A stretch of DNA of 64,000 bases. Source: UBA6814 sp040753075. GTDB lineage: Bacteria; Desulfobacterota; Desulfovibrionia; Desulfovibrionales; Desulfovibrionaceae. The DNA lies in the NCBI GenBank assembly GCA_040753075.1, contig JBFMHA010000015.1, positions 1 through 64,000 on the forward strand, read 5' to 3'. Of the stretch, positions 1-8,339 are shown one piece after another. Position 1 is the first letter of the stretch; each line of letters opens with the position of its first letter. A model generated the notes under the pieces. It made no database searches and was not told the DNA's origin. It worked only from the letters and a program-made list of their open reading frames with translations. The position numbers were made by a program, and so were the translations under genes.

Positions 1-48
1 GGCCCCACCGCGGACCCCCTCTAAGCGCGGGGGGCGGCCCGGCCCGGG

Positions 49-60
49 CCCCCCCCCCCC
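49..60. repeat. Poly-C homopolymer tract
   Basis: Twelve consecutive C residues lie near the window start, about 148 nt before the acyl-CoA ligase start. Such a run can slip during replication or sequencing. No repeat-linked coding frame is visible here. Confidence 0.6.
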
Positions 61-207
61 TTTGCGGTCCCGCCTCCGATGCCGGGACAACGGGAAGGCC
101 CCCGCCGGACATCCCTTGCTTTCGGACCGGCTTTGTCCCATGAAGATGAAAGGCCGCCCATACCGCGCCCCGGCGCTGCGGCTTCAACCCACAGACCCGG
201 AAGGCCC

Positions 208-1932
208 ATGCCCCCCACGCCCCCCGACCGGCCCTGGCTGGCCAGCTACGACCCGCAGGTGCCGCCCGACCCGGCCATCGAGGCCGTGCCGGTGTTCGAA
301 TACCTGGACCGCGCGGCCCGGGACTTTCCGGAACGCGAGGCCCTGCGCTTCCAGAACCTGCGCATGACCTACGCCGCGCTCCTGGAGCGGGCGGAGCGGG
401 CCGCCGCGGCCCTGCGCCGGCTGGGCGTGGGCCCGGGCGACCGGGTGGCCCTCATGCTCCCCAACCTGCCCCAGACCATGGTGGCCTACTGGGCTGTGCT
501 CAAGGCCGGGGCCGTGGCGGTGATGGTCAACCCGCTCTACATGGAGTCCGAGCTGACCCACCAGCTCGGCGACGCGGGCTGCTCCACCATGATCGTGCTG
601 GACCACCTCTGGCCCAAGGTGGCGTCCCTGCGCGAGAGGCTGCCGGTGCGACGCTACATCGTCACCGGCGTGGCGCACGGCCTGCGCTTCCCCCTGGGCC
701 TGCTCTTCCGGCTCAAGATGTGGCGCGCCGGGCAGCGGCCGGACGTGCCCTACGACCGGGGCACGGTGCTGCGCTGGGAAACCCTGTTCGCGGGCAAGGA
801 GCGCCTCTCCCATCCGCCGGCCGACCCGGGGGAGGACCTGGCCCTGCTCCAGTACACCGGCGGCACCACGGGCATCGCCAAGGGGGTGATGGTCACCCAC
901 GCCAACCTCTCGGCCAACGTGCAGCAGTGCGCCACCCAGATGCACGCCTTCGGACGGGGCAGGGAGACCTTCCTGGCGGTGCTGCCCTTCTTCCACGTGT
1001 ACGGCCTCACCGTATGCCTGAACCTGCCCGCGGCCCTGGCGGCCACGGTCTACCCCATCCCCCGCTACGTTCCCGGGGACCTGCTGCGCGCCATCCAGAA
1101 GCTGCGTCCCACCATCTTCCCGGGCGCGCCGGCCATCTACGGCTCGCTCATGCAGCAGAAGGACCTGGCCCGGTACGACATCAGCAGCCTGCGCTACCTG
1201 GTGTCCGGGTCCGCGCCCCTGCCCCTGGAGGTGCAGCGCCGCTTCCGGGAGCTCACCGGCGCGGAGATCATCGAGGGCTACGGCCTGACCGAAGCCTCGC
1301 CCGTGACCCACTTCAACCCCCTGGGCGGGGTGCGCAAGTCCGGGAGCATCGGCCTGCCCCTGCCCGCCACCGACGCCCGCATCGTGGACCTGGAGACCGG
1401 CAGGCAGGTCCTCGGCCCGGGGCAGGAGGGCGAACTGTGCATCCGCGGGCCGCAGGTCATGCGCGGGTACTGGAGGCGGCCCGAGGACACCGCCGCCACC
1501 CTGCGCGACGGCTGGCTCTACACCGGCGACGTGGCCGCCATGGACGGAGAGGGGTACTTCAGCATCGTGGACCGCAAGAAGGACCTGGTCATCGTCGCCG
1601 GGTACAACGTCTATCCCCGGGAGATCGAGGAAGTGCTCTACGCGCACCCCAAGGTCAAGGAGGCCGCGGCCGTGGGCGTGCCCAACCCCGCCCGGGGGGA
1701 GACCATCAAGGCCTACGTGGTGCCCAGGGAGGGCGAGACGCTGCAGCGCAGCGAGATCGTGGCCTGGTGCCGGAAGAAGCTGGCCGGCTACAAGGTTCCG
1801 CGCGACGTGGAGATCCGGGCCGACCTGCCCAAGACCCTGGTGGGCAAGGTGCTGCGCCGCGCCCTGCGCGACGAGGAGGCGGCCCGGCCCGCGGCCCCCG
1901 AAGCCCCTGGCGCCGAAGGAGCGACGCCGTGA
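208..1932 (+). CDS. fadD: Long-chain fatty acid--CoA ligase
   Basis: Cytoplasmic adenylate-forming enzyme expected to activate fatty acids to acyl-CoA through an acyl-AMP intermediate. The 574-residue product has the ATP-binding loop YTGGTTGIAKG (about residues 216-226), the GYGLTEASP motif (about 357-365), TGD (439-441) and the DRKKD/AGYNVYP hinge region that leads into the mobile C-terminal domain. An upstream in-frame ATG at 79 exists, but ATG 208 has GGAAGG 5 nt upstream and gives a family-like N terminus. The stop overlaps the next gene by 4 nt, so the two are probably co-translated. Substrate chain length cannot be read from sequence. Confidence 0.9.
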   Translation: MPPTPPDRPWLASYDPQVPPDPAIEAVPVFEYLDRAARDFPEREALRFQNLRMTYAALLERAERAAAALRRLGVGPGDRVALMLPNLPQTMVAYWAVLKAGAVAVMVNPLYMESELTHQLGDAGCSTMIVLDHLWPKVASLRERLPVRRYIVTGVAHGLRFPLGLLFRLKMWRAGQRPDVPYDRGTVLRWETLFAGKERLSHPPADPGEDLALLQYTGGTTGIAKGVMVTHANLSANVQQCATQMHAFGRGRETFLAVLPFFHVYGLTVCLNLPAALAATVYPIPRYVPGDLLRAIQKLRPTIFPGAPAIYGSLMQQKDLARYDISSLRYLVSGSAPLPLEVQRRFRELTGAEIIEGYGLTEASPVTHFNPLGGVRKSGSIGLPLPATDARIVDLETGRQVLGPGQEGELCIRGPQVMRGYWRRPEDTAATLRDGWLYTGDVAAMDGEGYFSIVDRKKDLVIVAGYNVYPREIEEVLYAHPKVKEAAAVGVPNPARGETIKAYVVPREGETLQRSEIVAWCRKKLAGYKVPRDVEIRADLPKTLVGKVLRRALRDEEAARPAAPEAPGAEGATP

Positions 1933-2369
1933 GCGCCCGCGACCGCGCCCTGGCGCTGTTCAAGGCCGACTGGCTGTGCGCCGAGGCGGTGCTGAAGGCC
2001 ATCACCGAGGCGCACGGCGTGGCCTCGCCCCTCATCCCCAGGATCGCCACCCCCCTCTGCGCCGGCCTGGGCCGCAGCGGCGGCCCCTGCGGCGCGCTCA
2101 CCGGCGCGCTCCTGGCCCTGGGCGTCCTGCGCGGCCGCGACGAGCCCGACCGCGAGGCCTGGCTGGCGGTGCAGTCCCTGGCCCTGGAATTCACCACCCG
2201 CTTCAGCCAGCGCTTCGGCTCCACCACCTGCCCCGGCCTCCTGGGCGTGGACCTCAACACCCCCGAAGGCCAGAAGACCTTCGCCAGCCAGGAGATGAAG
2301 CAGAGGAAATGCCGGGAATACGTGCTGGGGGCCGTGGAGTTGGTGGAGGAAGTGCTGGGGGAGGAGTGA
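1929..2369 (+). CDS. C_GCAxxG_C_C family protein
   Basis: A 146-residue product beginning at GTG 1929 and overlapping the ligase stop as GTGA. It carries the Cys pattern of the C_GCAxxG_C_C family: DWLCAEA near the N terminus, CAGLGRSGGPCGALTGALLALG in the middle, a Cys in TTCPGLLG and KCREYV near the C terminus. Members are small, probably redox-active or cofactor-binding proteins common in anaerobes, with no established reaction. Coupling to the acyl-CoA ligase suggests a shared process, but that is inference. Confidence 0.8.
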   Translation: MSARDRALALFKADWLCAEAVLKAITEAHGVASPLIPRIATPLCAGLGRSGGPCGALTGALLALGVLRGRDEPDREAWLAVQSLALEFTTRFSQRFGSTTCPGLLGVDLNTPEGQKTFASQEMKQRKCREYVLGAVELVEEVLGEE

Positions 2370-2471
2370 CGCCCACCCCTTCGGCCCACTCCCGCAATTC
2401 CCGCACCGCTGCCTCTGGTCGTCGGTCCGCTCGGCGGTTTCCCCGTACACCTCGCTCCGGCCGGTGATGAG

Positions 2472-2500
2472 TTGATGTTTTCGCCAGCCCGGCATAGGAT
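2472..2500 (+). promoter_or_regulatory. Putative sigma70 promoter for the nucleotidyltransferase
   Basis: TTGATG (2472-2477), a 17-nt spacer and TAGGAT (2495-2500) lie 36 nt upstream of the nucleotidyltransferase ATG. Each box matches consensus at four or five of six positions. Confidence 0.4.
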
Positions 2501-2536
2501 TTCCGAAACCGGAACCCTCTTGCCCAGGAAACGGCC

Positions 2537-2845
2537 ATGCCCCCCGCGCCACGCCTTGCCGCAGCCGCTCCGCACCTGGCGGACTTCTGCCGAAAAAACG
2601 GCATCCGCCGCCTCTCCCTGTTCGGCTCGACCCTGCGCGGCGAGGCCCGGCCGGACAGCGACCTGGACCTCCTGGCCGAGTTCGACCCCGACCGCATCCC
2701 CAGCCTCCTCGGCCTGGCCCGCATGGAACAGGAGCTGACCGCCCTGCTCGGCCGCAGGGTGGACTTGCGGACGCCGGAGGAATTGAGCCCGTATTTCCGG
2801 GACGAGGTGATGCGGACGGCGGAGGAGCAGTATTGCCTGTTCTGA
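2537..2845 (+). CDS. MNT-type minimal nucleotidyltransferase, orphan
   Basis: A 102-residue protein of the small nucleotidyltransferase fold. The signature LSLFGSTLRGEARPDSDLDLL sits at residues 26-46, with GS at 30-31, metal-binding Asp42 and Asp44, and a third Asp near residue 76 (RRVDL). In MntA-HepT type toxin-antitoxin pairs this protein modifies and neutralises an adjacent HEPN RNase. No HEPN reading frame is adjacent: a very A+T-rich J-domain gene follows after 30 nt. The start is supported by AGGAAACGGCC before ATG. Function is inferred from family; it may be an orphan antitoxin remnant. Confidence 0.8.
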   Translation: MPPAPRLAAAAPHLADFCRKNGIRRLSLFGSTLRGEARPDSDLDLLAEFDPDRIPSLLGLARMEQELTALLGRRVDLRTPEELSPYFRDEVMRTAEEQYCLF

Positions 2846-2875
2846 ACACTGACTTAATGACATAGCTGCTTTATA

Positions 2876-4465
2876 ATGGCCAAAAATCATTATCAAGTAT
2901 TGGGAATACACCCCAAAGCATCCCTCACTGAGATTAGGGATGCCTATTTATTACGCATGAAGGTTGTACATCCTGACCGATTTGATCCAAATATTCAACA
3001 CGATGAGTGGCTACAAGCAAATGAAATGTTAAAAGAACTCAATGAAGCGTATGCAGTATTAAAAGACGACAAACTACGCCATGAATATAACAAAACACTC
3101 AAGCCGCACAATTATGAGAACCACGATGATGACAAACAAAATACAAATCATAAAAGAAGCAGCTCTACAAAACTTGGCAAACTAATTTCAGGAAAAGCTA
3201 ATTTTAAAGACCTGCCAAAATCTGCATCAATTGCATTGCTACAAAGACAAAATGGTGAAATTAAAGACCAGTATCAATATAAAATTGCGGGAAAGGCACG
3301 AGCACTCATTGGCATGTCTATGATGCCGTTATGGTGTATTTATGCAATATATAACGCTGCGTTAGACAAATTCCGATGGGAAATTGAAACATGGTTTTGG
3401 TATCTATTATTTAGCTGTGTTTTTTTATTTATATTCACAAAAAGCGGTTCTTTTATTAACCGATGGAATGCCTCAAATCTTAAGTGTTATATTTATGCGA
3501 CCAGACTTTATATTATCAAAACATGGCTTGATGATGTATACTATTATCCCTTATGGGAAATAAAAAATATAAAAACCACGCATAACTATCGCAATGGATT
3601 TCATGTCTCATCAGATGTAAATTTTATTTTCAACAGCGGCGAAGAAACCATTTCATTTTCTAAGAAAAAAAGCGCAGAGGATTTTATTGAGTGCATAAAT
3701 TTATTTAATAGAACAATATTCGAGAAGAAGATGAACAATGATATGCGATACTTTTATCAGAATGACGATTTTCGAGACGTTGAGAAAGATGAATTTGATT
3801 TGACAAATCAAAATAATTACATAAAAATAAACATGATAAAAGGAGGATTACTTCTCGCCATCGCACTTTACCTTGCATTCACATTCAATTCAAACAAAAA
3901 TAATCACCTAATTACAAAACCACTGCCACCACATACAAAAAAAGAGTATAGTAATTATTCTATACCACCAACTAATACATTACAAAGCGTTGACACAAAA
4001 GGCGCAGATAAAATAGAGCCATCAACACAATATAATAAGCCGACTCAAATAAATGCTCCAACAGTACCACAGAAACCATTCCCTAATCATGGAACTATCA
4101 AAAAACTTACAAAAAATAAAAACATAGCCCCACTTGAAATAATAACTAACCCCATTGACACAGAGTACTATTACATTAAACTTGTTGATTTTAAATCAAA
4201 TACTGGCGTTCTGAATATATATTTACATCCCGGAAAATCGTTTAAAACTGATGTTCCACTGGGTTCGTATAAAATTAAGTATGCGACTGGATTAACTTGG
4301 TATGGAGAAAAGCATTTGTTTGGATCTGAAACAAAATGTTCAGCGGCTCTCGAACAATTTGATTTTGTGAAAGAGGGCAATAGCGTAAAGGGGTATACAG
4401 TAGAATTAATATTACAACAACATGGTAATCTGCGTACAGTAGACATCCCCATAGAAGATTTTTAA
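2876..4465 (+). CDS. J-domain (DnaJ-like) membrane protein with PH-like and novel C-terminal domain
   Basis: A 529-residue protein in sharply A+T-rich DNA, unlike everything around it, so very probably acquired horizontally. Residues 4-75 form a J domain with the HPD motif at 32-34, which would recruit an Hsp70. Two hydrophobic segments follow (about 142-162 and 172-190), then a beta-rich region at about 200-290 (YIYATRLYIIKTWLDDVYYY, then a WEIKNI strand) that resembles a bacterial PH-like domain. A third membrane segment lies at 322-337, then a polar Pro/Thr/Lys-rich linker and a C-terminal domain at about 430-529 (LVDFKSNTG, PLGSYKIKYATG, WYGEKHLFG, EQFDF, GYTVELILQQHGN). That last pattern recurs on hypothetical proteins of mobile regions. 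Its stop overlaps the convergent HicB-like stop. Function unknown. Confidence 0.75.
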   Translation: MAKNHYQVLGIHPKASLTEIRDAYLLRMKVVHPDRFDPNIQHDEWLQANEMLKELNEAYAVLKDDKLRHEYNKTLKPHNYENHDDDKQNTNHKRSSSTKLGKLISGKANFKDLPKSASIALLQRQNGEIKDQYQYKIAGKARALIGMSMMPLWCIYAIYNAALDKFRWEIETWFWYLLFSCVFLFIFTKSGSFINRWNASNLKCYIYATRLYIIKTWLDDVYYYPLWEIKNIKTTHNYRNGFHVSSDVNFIFNSGEETISFSKKKSAEDFIECINLFNRTIFEKKMNNDMRYFYQNDDFRDVEKDEFDLTNQNNYIKINMIKGGLLLAIALYLAFTFNSNKNNHLITKPLPPHTKKEYSNYSIPPTNTLQSVDTKGADKIEPSTQYNKPTQINAPTVPQKPFPNHGTIKKLTKNKNIAPLEIITNPIDTEYYYIKLVDFKSNTGVLNIYLHPGKSFKTDVPLGSYKIKYATGLTWYGEKHLFGSETKCSAALEQFDFVKEGNSVKGYTVELILQQHGNLRTVDIPIEDF

Positions 4466-4650
4466 TCTGGCAACATTTCCCCCTCTTCCAACATGATTTC
4501 CACATACCCCGCCAAAGCGTCCTCGGCCATGGCCCGGGCCTCGTCGAGGGTGTCGCCTTGGGTGATGCAGCCGGGAAAGTCGGGGAACTCGACCCAGTAG
4601 CCGCCCTCTTCGGCGGGATGGAACAGGGCGAGGTATCTTGCCAATGCCAT
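4462..4650 (-). CDS. HicB-like antitoxin, orphan and short
   Basis: A 62-residue protein with the HicB N-terminal pattern: a short beta strand, YWVEFPDFPGCITQGDTLDEA, then a helix ending EDALAGYVEIML. HicB antitoxins block the HicA mRNA interferase. No HicA-like reading frame is next to it. It ends in LPD, with no C-terminal DNA-binding domain, exactly at the border of the A+T-rich J-domain gene, and their stops overlap. The ATG at 4650 is preferred over an upstream frame start because AGGAAACA precedes it. It lies 34 nt downstream of thiE on the same strand. Confidence 0.6.
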   Translation of the reverse strand: MALARYLALFHPAEEGGYWVEFPDFPGCITQGDTLDEARAMAEDALAGYVEIMLEEGEMLPD

Positions 4651-4684
4651 TGTTTCCTGTCTGGTTAATGCGCGATACCACGCA

Positions 4685-5350
4685 TCACACGATACAGGCA
4701 AGCAACCCCCGCGCCGCCGCCCCCGGGTCTCCGGCCGCGCTGATGGCCGACACCACCGCTATGCCCGCCACGCCGCAGGCGTGGACGTCTTTCGCGTTCT
4801 CCAGCCCGATTCCCCCGATCGCAACAACGGGCAGGCGGGTGGCCTGGACGAAGGCGCGGAGGCCTTCGGGGCCGAGGGCCTGGCCGGCGTCAGGCTTGGT
4901 GGGGGACGGGTAGACCGGGCCCACGCCGAGGTAGTCCACGTCGAGGGTCTCGGCTTCGCGGACCTGTTCGAGCGTCTTGACCGTGAGGCCGATGATGGCG
5001 TCCGGCCCCAGGATGCGGCGGGCGTCGATAGCCGGGAGGTCGGATTGGCCGACATGGACCCCGGCGGCCCTTGCAGCCAGGGCCACGTCGGCGCGGTCGT
5101 TGATGAGAAGGGGGACGCCTTGCGGGTCGAGGATGGCCTTGAGTTCTCTGGCCTCCTCCAGCAACTCGCGCGTGTCCGCGTCCTTGTGGCGGAGCTGGAC
5201 CATGGTGGCCCCGCCCTTGACGGCGGAGGCCACCACGTCCATCAATTGCGCCAGGGACGGCCGAAACGGCCTGGGGCGGCCCCGGCAGTCCGCCGGGCCG
5301 GCGACCAGCATCAGCCTCAGAGAGGAGCGCAGGTCGCGGCGCGGATTCAT
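4685..5350 (-). CDS. thiE: Thiamine-phosphate synthase
   Basis: Joins the pyrimidine (HMP-PP) and thiazole phosphate halves of thiamine. The 221-residue TIM barrel shows the family motifs VQLRHKDADTRELLEEA, LLINDRADVALAARAAGVHVGQSDLP, IIGLTVKT, YLGVGPVYPSPTKPDA and VVAIGGIG. ATG 5348-5350 overlaps the thi4 stop as ATGA, so the two are translationally coupled and share the TPP riboswitch upstream. An N-terminal extension of about 30 residues precedes the first strand. Strong assignment. Confidence 0.93.
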   Translation of the reverse strand: MNPRRDLRSSLRLMLVAGPADCRGRPRPFRPSLAQLMDVVASAVKGGATMVQLRHKDADTRELLEEARELKAILDPQGVPLLINDRADVALAARAAGVHVGQSDLPAIDARRILGPDAIIGLTVKTLEQVREAETLDVDYLGVGPVYPSPTKPDAGQALGPEGLRAFVQATRLPVVAIGGIGLENAKDVHACGVAGIAVVSAISAAGDPGAAARGLLACIV

Positions 5351-6141
5351 CTGGCCCGCAGCTCGGCCGCGACCAACTCCGCGACCTTCTCGCCCGAGAG
5401 CAGCATGCCGCCGAAGATGGGCCCCATGCGGTAGGAGCCGCGCGAGGCGTTGGCCGCCATGCCCGCCACGTACATGCCCGGGAAGATGCAGCCGGTGTTG
5501 TGCAGGGTGTGCTCCTCGGCCACCTCGGCCCACATGGAGCGCTCGCCCTCGATGCCGCCCGAGGGCGTGTTCAGCCGCACCCCGTTCTTGCGCACCAGCA
5601 CCTTGAGCACCTCCAGGCCGTGGCCCGTGGCCTCGATGGTGACTTTGGCGAAGACCGTGAGCGGGTCCACGTGCAGGCCGGTCATCTCCACCGGGGTGGA
5701 GTTCACCACCAGGCCGCAGACCCGGGCCGCGCCGTCCTCGCCGCGCAGCACCACGTCCTCCACGGACAGGCAGTTGAAGATGCGCGCGCCCGCGGCGCAG
5801 GCCTTGTGCGCCAGGCCCACGGTGGCGGCCACCGCGTCCGCGGTGTAATACTCGTCGCGGTACTGCCGGGTGGCCACGCCCGCGTTCTCCAGCACGTGGC
5901 GGCTGCCTTCCTGCACCACGATCTCGTTGAAGGTCATGCCGCCGCCCCACATGCCGCCGCCGATGGACAGCTTGCGCTCGAACAGCGCCACCTTGAAGCC
6001 CTGCCCGGCCAGCAGCCAGGCGCTGGTCAGGCCCGAGGGGCCGCCCCCGACAACGGCCACGTCCAGGTCCAGGCAGTCGCGGAACTTCTCGAAATAGCGG
6101 GTCAGGATGGCCTCGGAAATGAGGCGTTCGTCAAGAGCCAC
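5347..6141 (-). CDS. thi4: Sulfide-dependent thiazole synthase (Thi4 family)
   Basis: Makes the adenylated thiazole precursor of thiamine from NAD and glycine. The 264-residue flavoprotein-like fold has the dinucleotide loop VAVVGGGPSGLTSAW (about 28-42), GGGMWGGGM (61-69), the active-site segment TGLHVDP (His157) and the C-terminal FPGMYVAGM/GPIFGGMLLSG motif. His157 aligns with the sulfur-donating Cys of yeast Thi4. His enzymes of this kind use free sulfide catalytically, which fits a sulfidogenic anaerobe. GTG 6141 is chosen because GGAGG lies 6 nt upstream; longer frames would run into the riboswitch. First gene of the thi4-thiE operon. Confidence 0.9.
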   Translation of the reverse strand: MALDERLISEAILTRYFEKFRDCLDLDVAVVGGGPSGLTSAWLLAGQGFKVALFERKLSIGGGMWGGGMTFNEIVVQEGSRHVLENAGVATRQYRDEYYTADAVAATVGLAHKACAAGARIFNCLSVEDVVLRGEDGAARVCGLVVNSTPVEMTGLHVDPLTVFAKVTIEATGHGLEVLKVLVRKNGVRLNTPSGGIEGERSMWAEVAEEHTLHNTGCIFPGMYVAGMAANASRGSYRMGPIFGGMLLSGEKVAELVAAELRAR

Positions 6142-6205
6142 GGTCAACCTCCGGTCATGGTTTCCCGGGGATCGCCGGCCTTGCGGCTGCGGCGGGCGGA
6201 CCACG

Positions 6206-6234
6206 AAAAATGGCCGCCCGGGGAGGACGGCCAT
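6206..6234 (-). terminator. Rho-independent terminator in riboswitch expression platform
   Basis: On the minus strand ATGGCCG and CGGCCAT form a perfect 7-bp stem around an 11-nt loop, followed immediately by a T run. It lies between the TPP aptamer and the thi4 start, so it is the likely OFF element of the switch. Confidence 0.75.
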
Positions 6235-6340
6235 GCCATCTGCGTCTTCCTCCACCGGCATTACCCGGATCAGGTTCGACGGTCGGACCCACAGTCGCCA
6301 AGGGTCCCTCTCAGCCCGGTTTGTCCGAGCTCCCGCGTAT
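6235..6340 (-). promoter_or_regulatory. TPP (THI-element) riboswitch
   Basis: On the minus strand the region contains the THI-box hallmarks: a 5' strand CGCGGGAGCTC, GGGCTGAGAGGGACCC, and the highly conserved GAACCTGATCCGGGTAATGCC followed by GGAGGAAG. It lies about 95 nt upstream of thi4 and ahead of a terminator hairpin. Thiamine pyrophosphate binding should therefore cause premature termination of thi4-thiE. The boundaries are approximate. Confidence 0.95.
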
Positions 6341-6426
6341 GACACGCGCGCCGGCCCCGGCCCCTGCCGGGGGGCGCAGCAAAATCCCCATATCCCGGAA
6401 CGCGTTCCGAAGCAAGGGGTTTCCCG

Positions 6427-8337
6427 CTACCGGCCGGCCTCCCCCAGCTCCCGGATGGCCGCGGCGATGCCGGCCTGGTCCAGGCCCAGGCGCTGGCGCA
6501 GCTCCTTCTGCTTGCCGTGCTCCACGAAGGCGTCGGGCAGGCCCAGACGCTTCACGGTCAGGCCCGCCAGCGCGCCCCGGTCGGCCAGAAGCTCCAGCAC
6601 CGCGCTGCCCATGCCGCCGGCCAGGCTGCCCTCCTCCACCAGGAGGAGCCGCTTGCAGCCGGCCGCCAGGTCCAGGAGCTGGTCCGCGGGCAGGGGCTTC
6701 ACGAAGCGCAGGTTGAACACCGCGGCCTGCGGCCCTCCCGCGCCGGCCACTTCCTCGGCCGCGGCCAGGCAGGGATGCACGCGGCTGCCCAGGGCCACCA
6801 CCAGCAGGTCGGCGCCCTCGCGCAGCAGTTCGCCCTCGCCCAGGGGAAGGGGCTCGGGGCTGTCGTGCATGGCCGCTCCAACGCCCACGCCGCGGGGATA
6901 GCGCACCGCAGCCGGCCCGGGATGGGCCAGGCAGGTGGCCAGCATGCGCTGCAGTTCGGCCTCGTCCTTGGGCGACATGAGGATCAGGTTGGGCACGTGG
7001 CGCAGATAGGAGATGTCGAAGGCCCCGTGATGGGTGGGGCCGTCCTCGCCCACCAGGCCGCCCCGGTCCAGGCACAGGGTCACGGGCAGGTTCTGCAGGC
7101 ACACGTCGTGCACCACCTGGTCGTAGGAGCGCTGCATGAAGGTGGAGTACACCGCCACCACCGGCCGGAACCCGCGGGTGGCCAGGCCCGCGGCGAACGT
7201 CACCGCGTGCTGCTCGCAGATGCCCACGTCCACGAACCGCTCCGGGAAGCGGCGGGCGAACTCGGCCAGGCCGGTGCCCTCGGGCATGGCCGCGGTGATG
7301 GCCATGACCCGCTCGTCCGCCTCGGCCAGGCGGCACAGGGTGGAGCCGAAGACCTCGGTGTAGGTGGGCAGGGTGCAGGCGCCGTACTTGAGCGCCTCTC
7401 CGGTTTCGGGCTCGAAGCAGCCCACCCCGTGGAAATAGGTGGGATCGGTCTCGGCCGGGGCGTAGCCCTTGCCCTTCTTGGTGAGCACGTGCACCAGCAC
7501 CGGGCCTTCCAGGTTGCGCACCTGGCTGAAGACCTTGACGAGCCCCTCCAGGTCGTGGCCGTCGAACGGGCCCAGGTAGTTGAAGCGGAAGGCCTCGAAG
7601 AGCATGCCCGGGGTGAAGAAGCTCTTGAACGACTCCTCGCTGCGCTTGGCGTAGGCCACCAGGTCGCGGCCGAAGCGCGGCACCGAGCCGAGGAAGGACT
7701 CCATCTCCTTCTTGAAGCGCACGACCCAGCGGCTGGACAGGTTGCGGGAGAGGAACGAGGAGAGCGCGCCCACGTTCTTGGAGATGGACATCTCGTTGTC
7801 GTTGAGCACCACCACCAGGTCCGAACCCAGGCCTCCGGCCTGGTTCAGGCCCTCGTAGGCCAGGCCCGCGGTCATGGAGCCGTCGCCGATGACCGCCACC
7901 ACCTTGTGGTCTTCGCCCTTGCGGTCCCGGGCCACGGCCATGCCCAGAGCCGCGGAGATGGAGGTGGAGGAATGCCCCACCCCGAAATGGTCGAAGGGGC
8001 TCTCGCTCATCTTGGGGAAGCCCGAGATGCCGCCCAGGGTGCGCAGGGTATGGAAATCGCCGCGCCTGCCGGTGAGGATCTTGTAGGCGTAGGCCTGGTG
8101 CCCCACGTCCCAGACCAGGCTGTCCCGGGAGGGATCGAACACCCTGAGCAGGGCCAGGGTGAGCTCCACCACGCCCAGGGAGGGGGCCAGGTGCCCGCCG
8201 TTCTGGGACACGGTCTCGATGATGAGGCGGCGGACCTCGGCGGCCAGGCCGGTCAACTCGGCCAGGGACAGGTCGGCCAGGTCGGCCGGATCGGAAATGC
8301 GGGGCAGTATGCCCACGGGAACCGGTGCGTCGTCCAT
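6427..8337 (-). CDS. dxs: 1-deoxy-D-xylulose-5-phosphate synthase
   Basis: First step of the MEP isoprenoid pathway: condenses pyruvate and glyceraldehyde 3-phosphate using thiamine diphosphate. The 636-residue protein has the transketolase-like TPP motif GDGSMTAGLAYEGLN with downstream NDNEMSI, the VWDVGHQAYAYKILTGR region, the Glu of GICEQHAVTFAAG, and the central DRGGLVGEDGPTHHG stretch. Length is normal. The start at ATG 8337 lies 2 nt after the ispA stop. Last gene of an eight-gene minus-strand run that also holds ispG and ispA. Its cofactor is the product of the neighbouring thi operon. Confidence 0.95.
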   Translation of the reverse strand: MDDAPVPVGILPRISDPADLADLSLAELTGLAAEVRRLIIETVSQNGGHLAPSLGVVELTLALLRVFDPSRDSLVWDVGHQAYAYKILTGRRGDFHTLRTLGGISGFPKMSESPFDHFGVGHSSTSISAALGMAVARDRKGEDHKVVAVIGDGSMTAGLAYEGLNQAGGLGSDLVVVLNDNEMSISKNVGALSSFLSRNLSSRWVVRFKKEMESFLGSVPRFGRDLVAYAKRSEESFKSFFTPGMLFEAFRFNYLGPFDGHDLEGLVKVFSQVRNLEGPVLVHVLTKKGKGYAPAETDPTYFHGVGCFEPETGEALKYGACTLPTYTEVFGSTLCRLAEADERVMAITAAMPEGTGLAEFARRFPERFVDVGICEQHAVTFAAGLATRGFRPVVAVYSTFMQRSYDQVVHDVCLQNLPVTLCLDRGGLVGEDGPTHHGAFDISYLRHVPNLILMSPKDEAELQRMLATCLAHPGPAAVRYPRGVGVGAAMHDSPEPLPLGEGELLREGADLLVVALGSRVHPCLAAAEEVAGAGGPQAAVFNLRFVKPLPADQLLDLAAGCKRLLLVEEGSLAGGMGSAVLELLADRGALAGLTVKRLGLPDAFVEHGKQKELRQRLGLDQAGIAAAIRELGEAGR

Positions 8338-8339
8338 GG

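Noticed and set aside
79..207. N-terminal extension of the acyl-CoA ligase from ATG 79
   Set aside because: The extra 43 residues are Pro/Arg-rich and unlike the family. ATG 208 has a good ribosome site.
184..1647. Minus-strand frame opposite the acyl-CoA ligase
   Set aside because: Low-complexity Gly/His/Gln/Val composition and no motifs; the plus-strand ligase explains the region fully.
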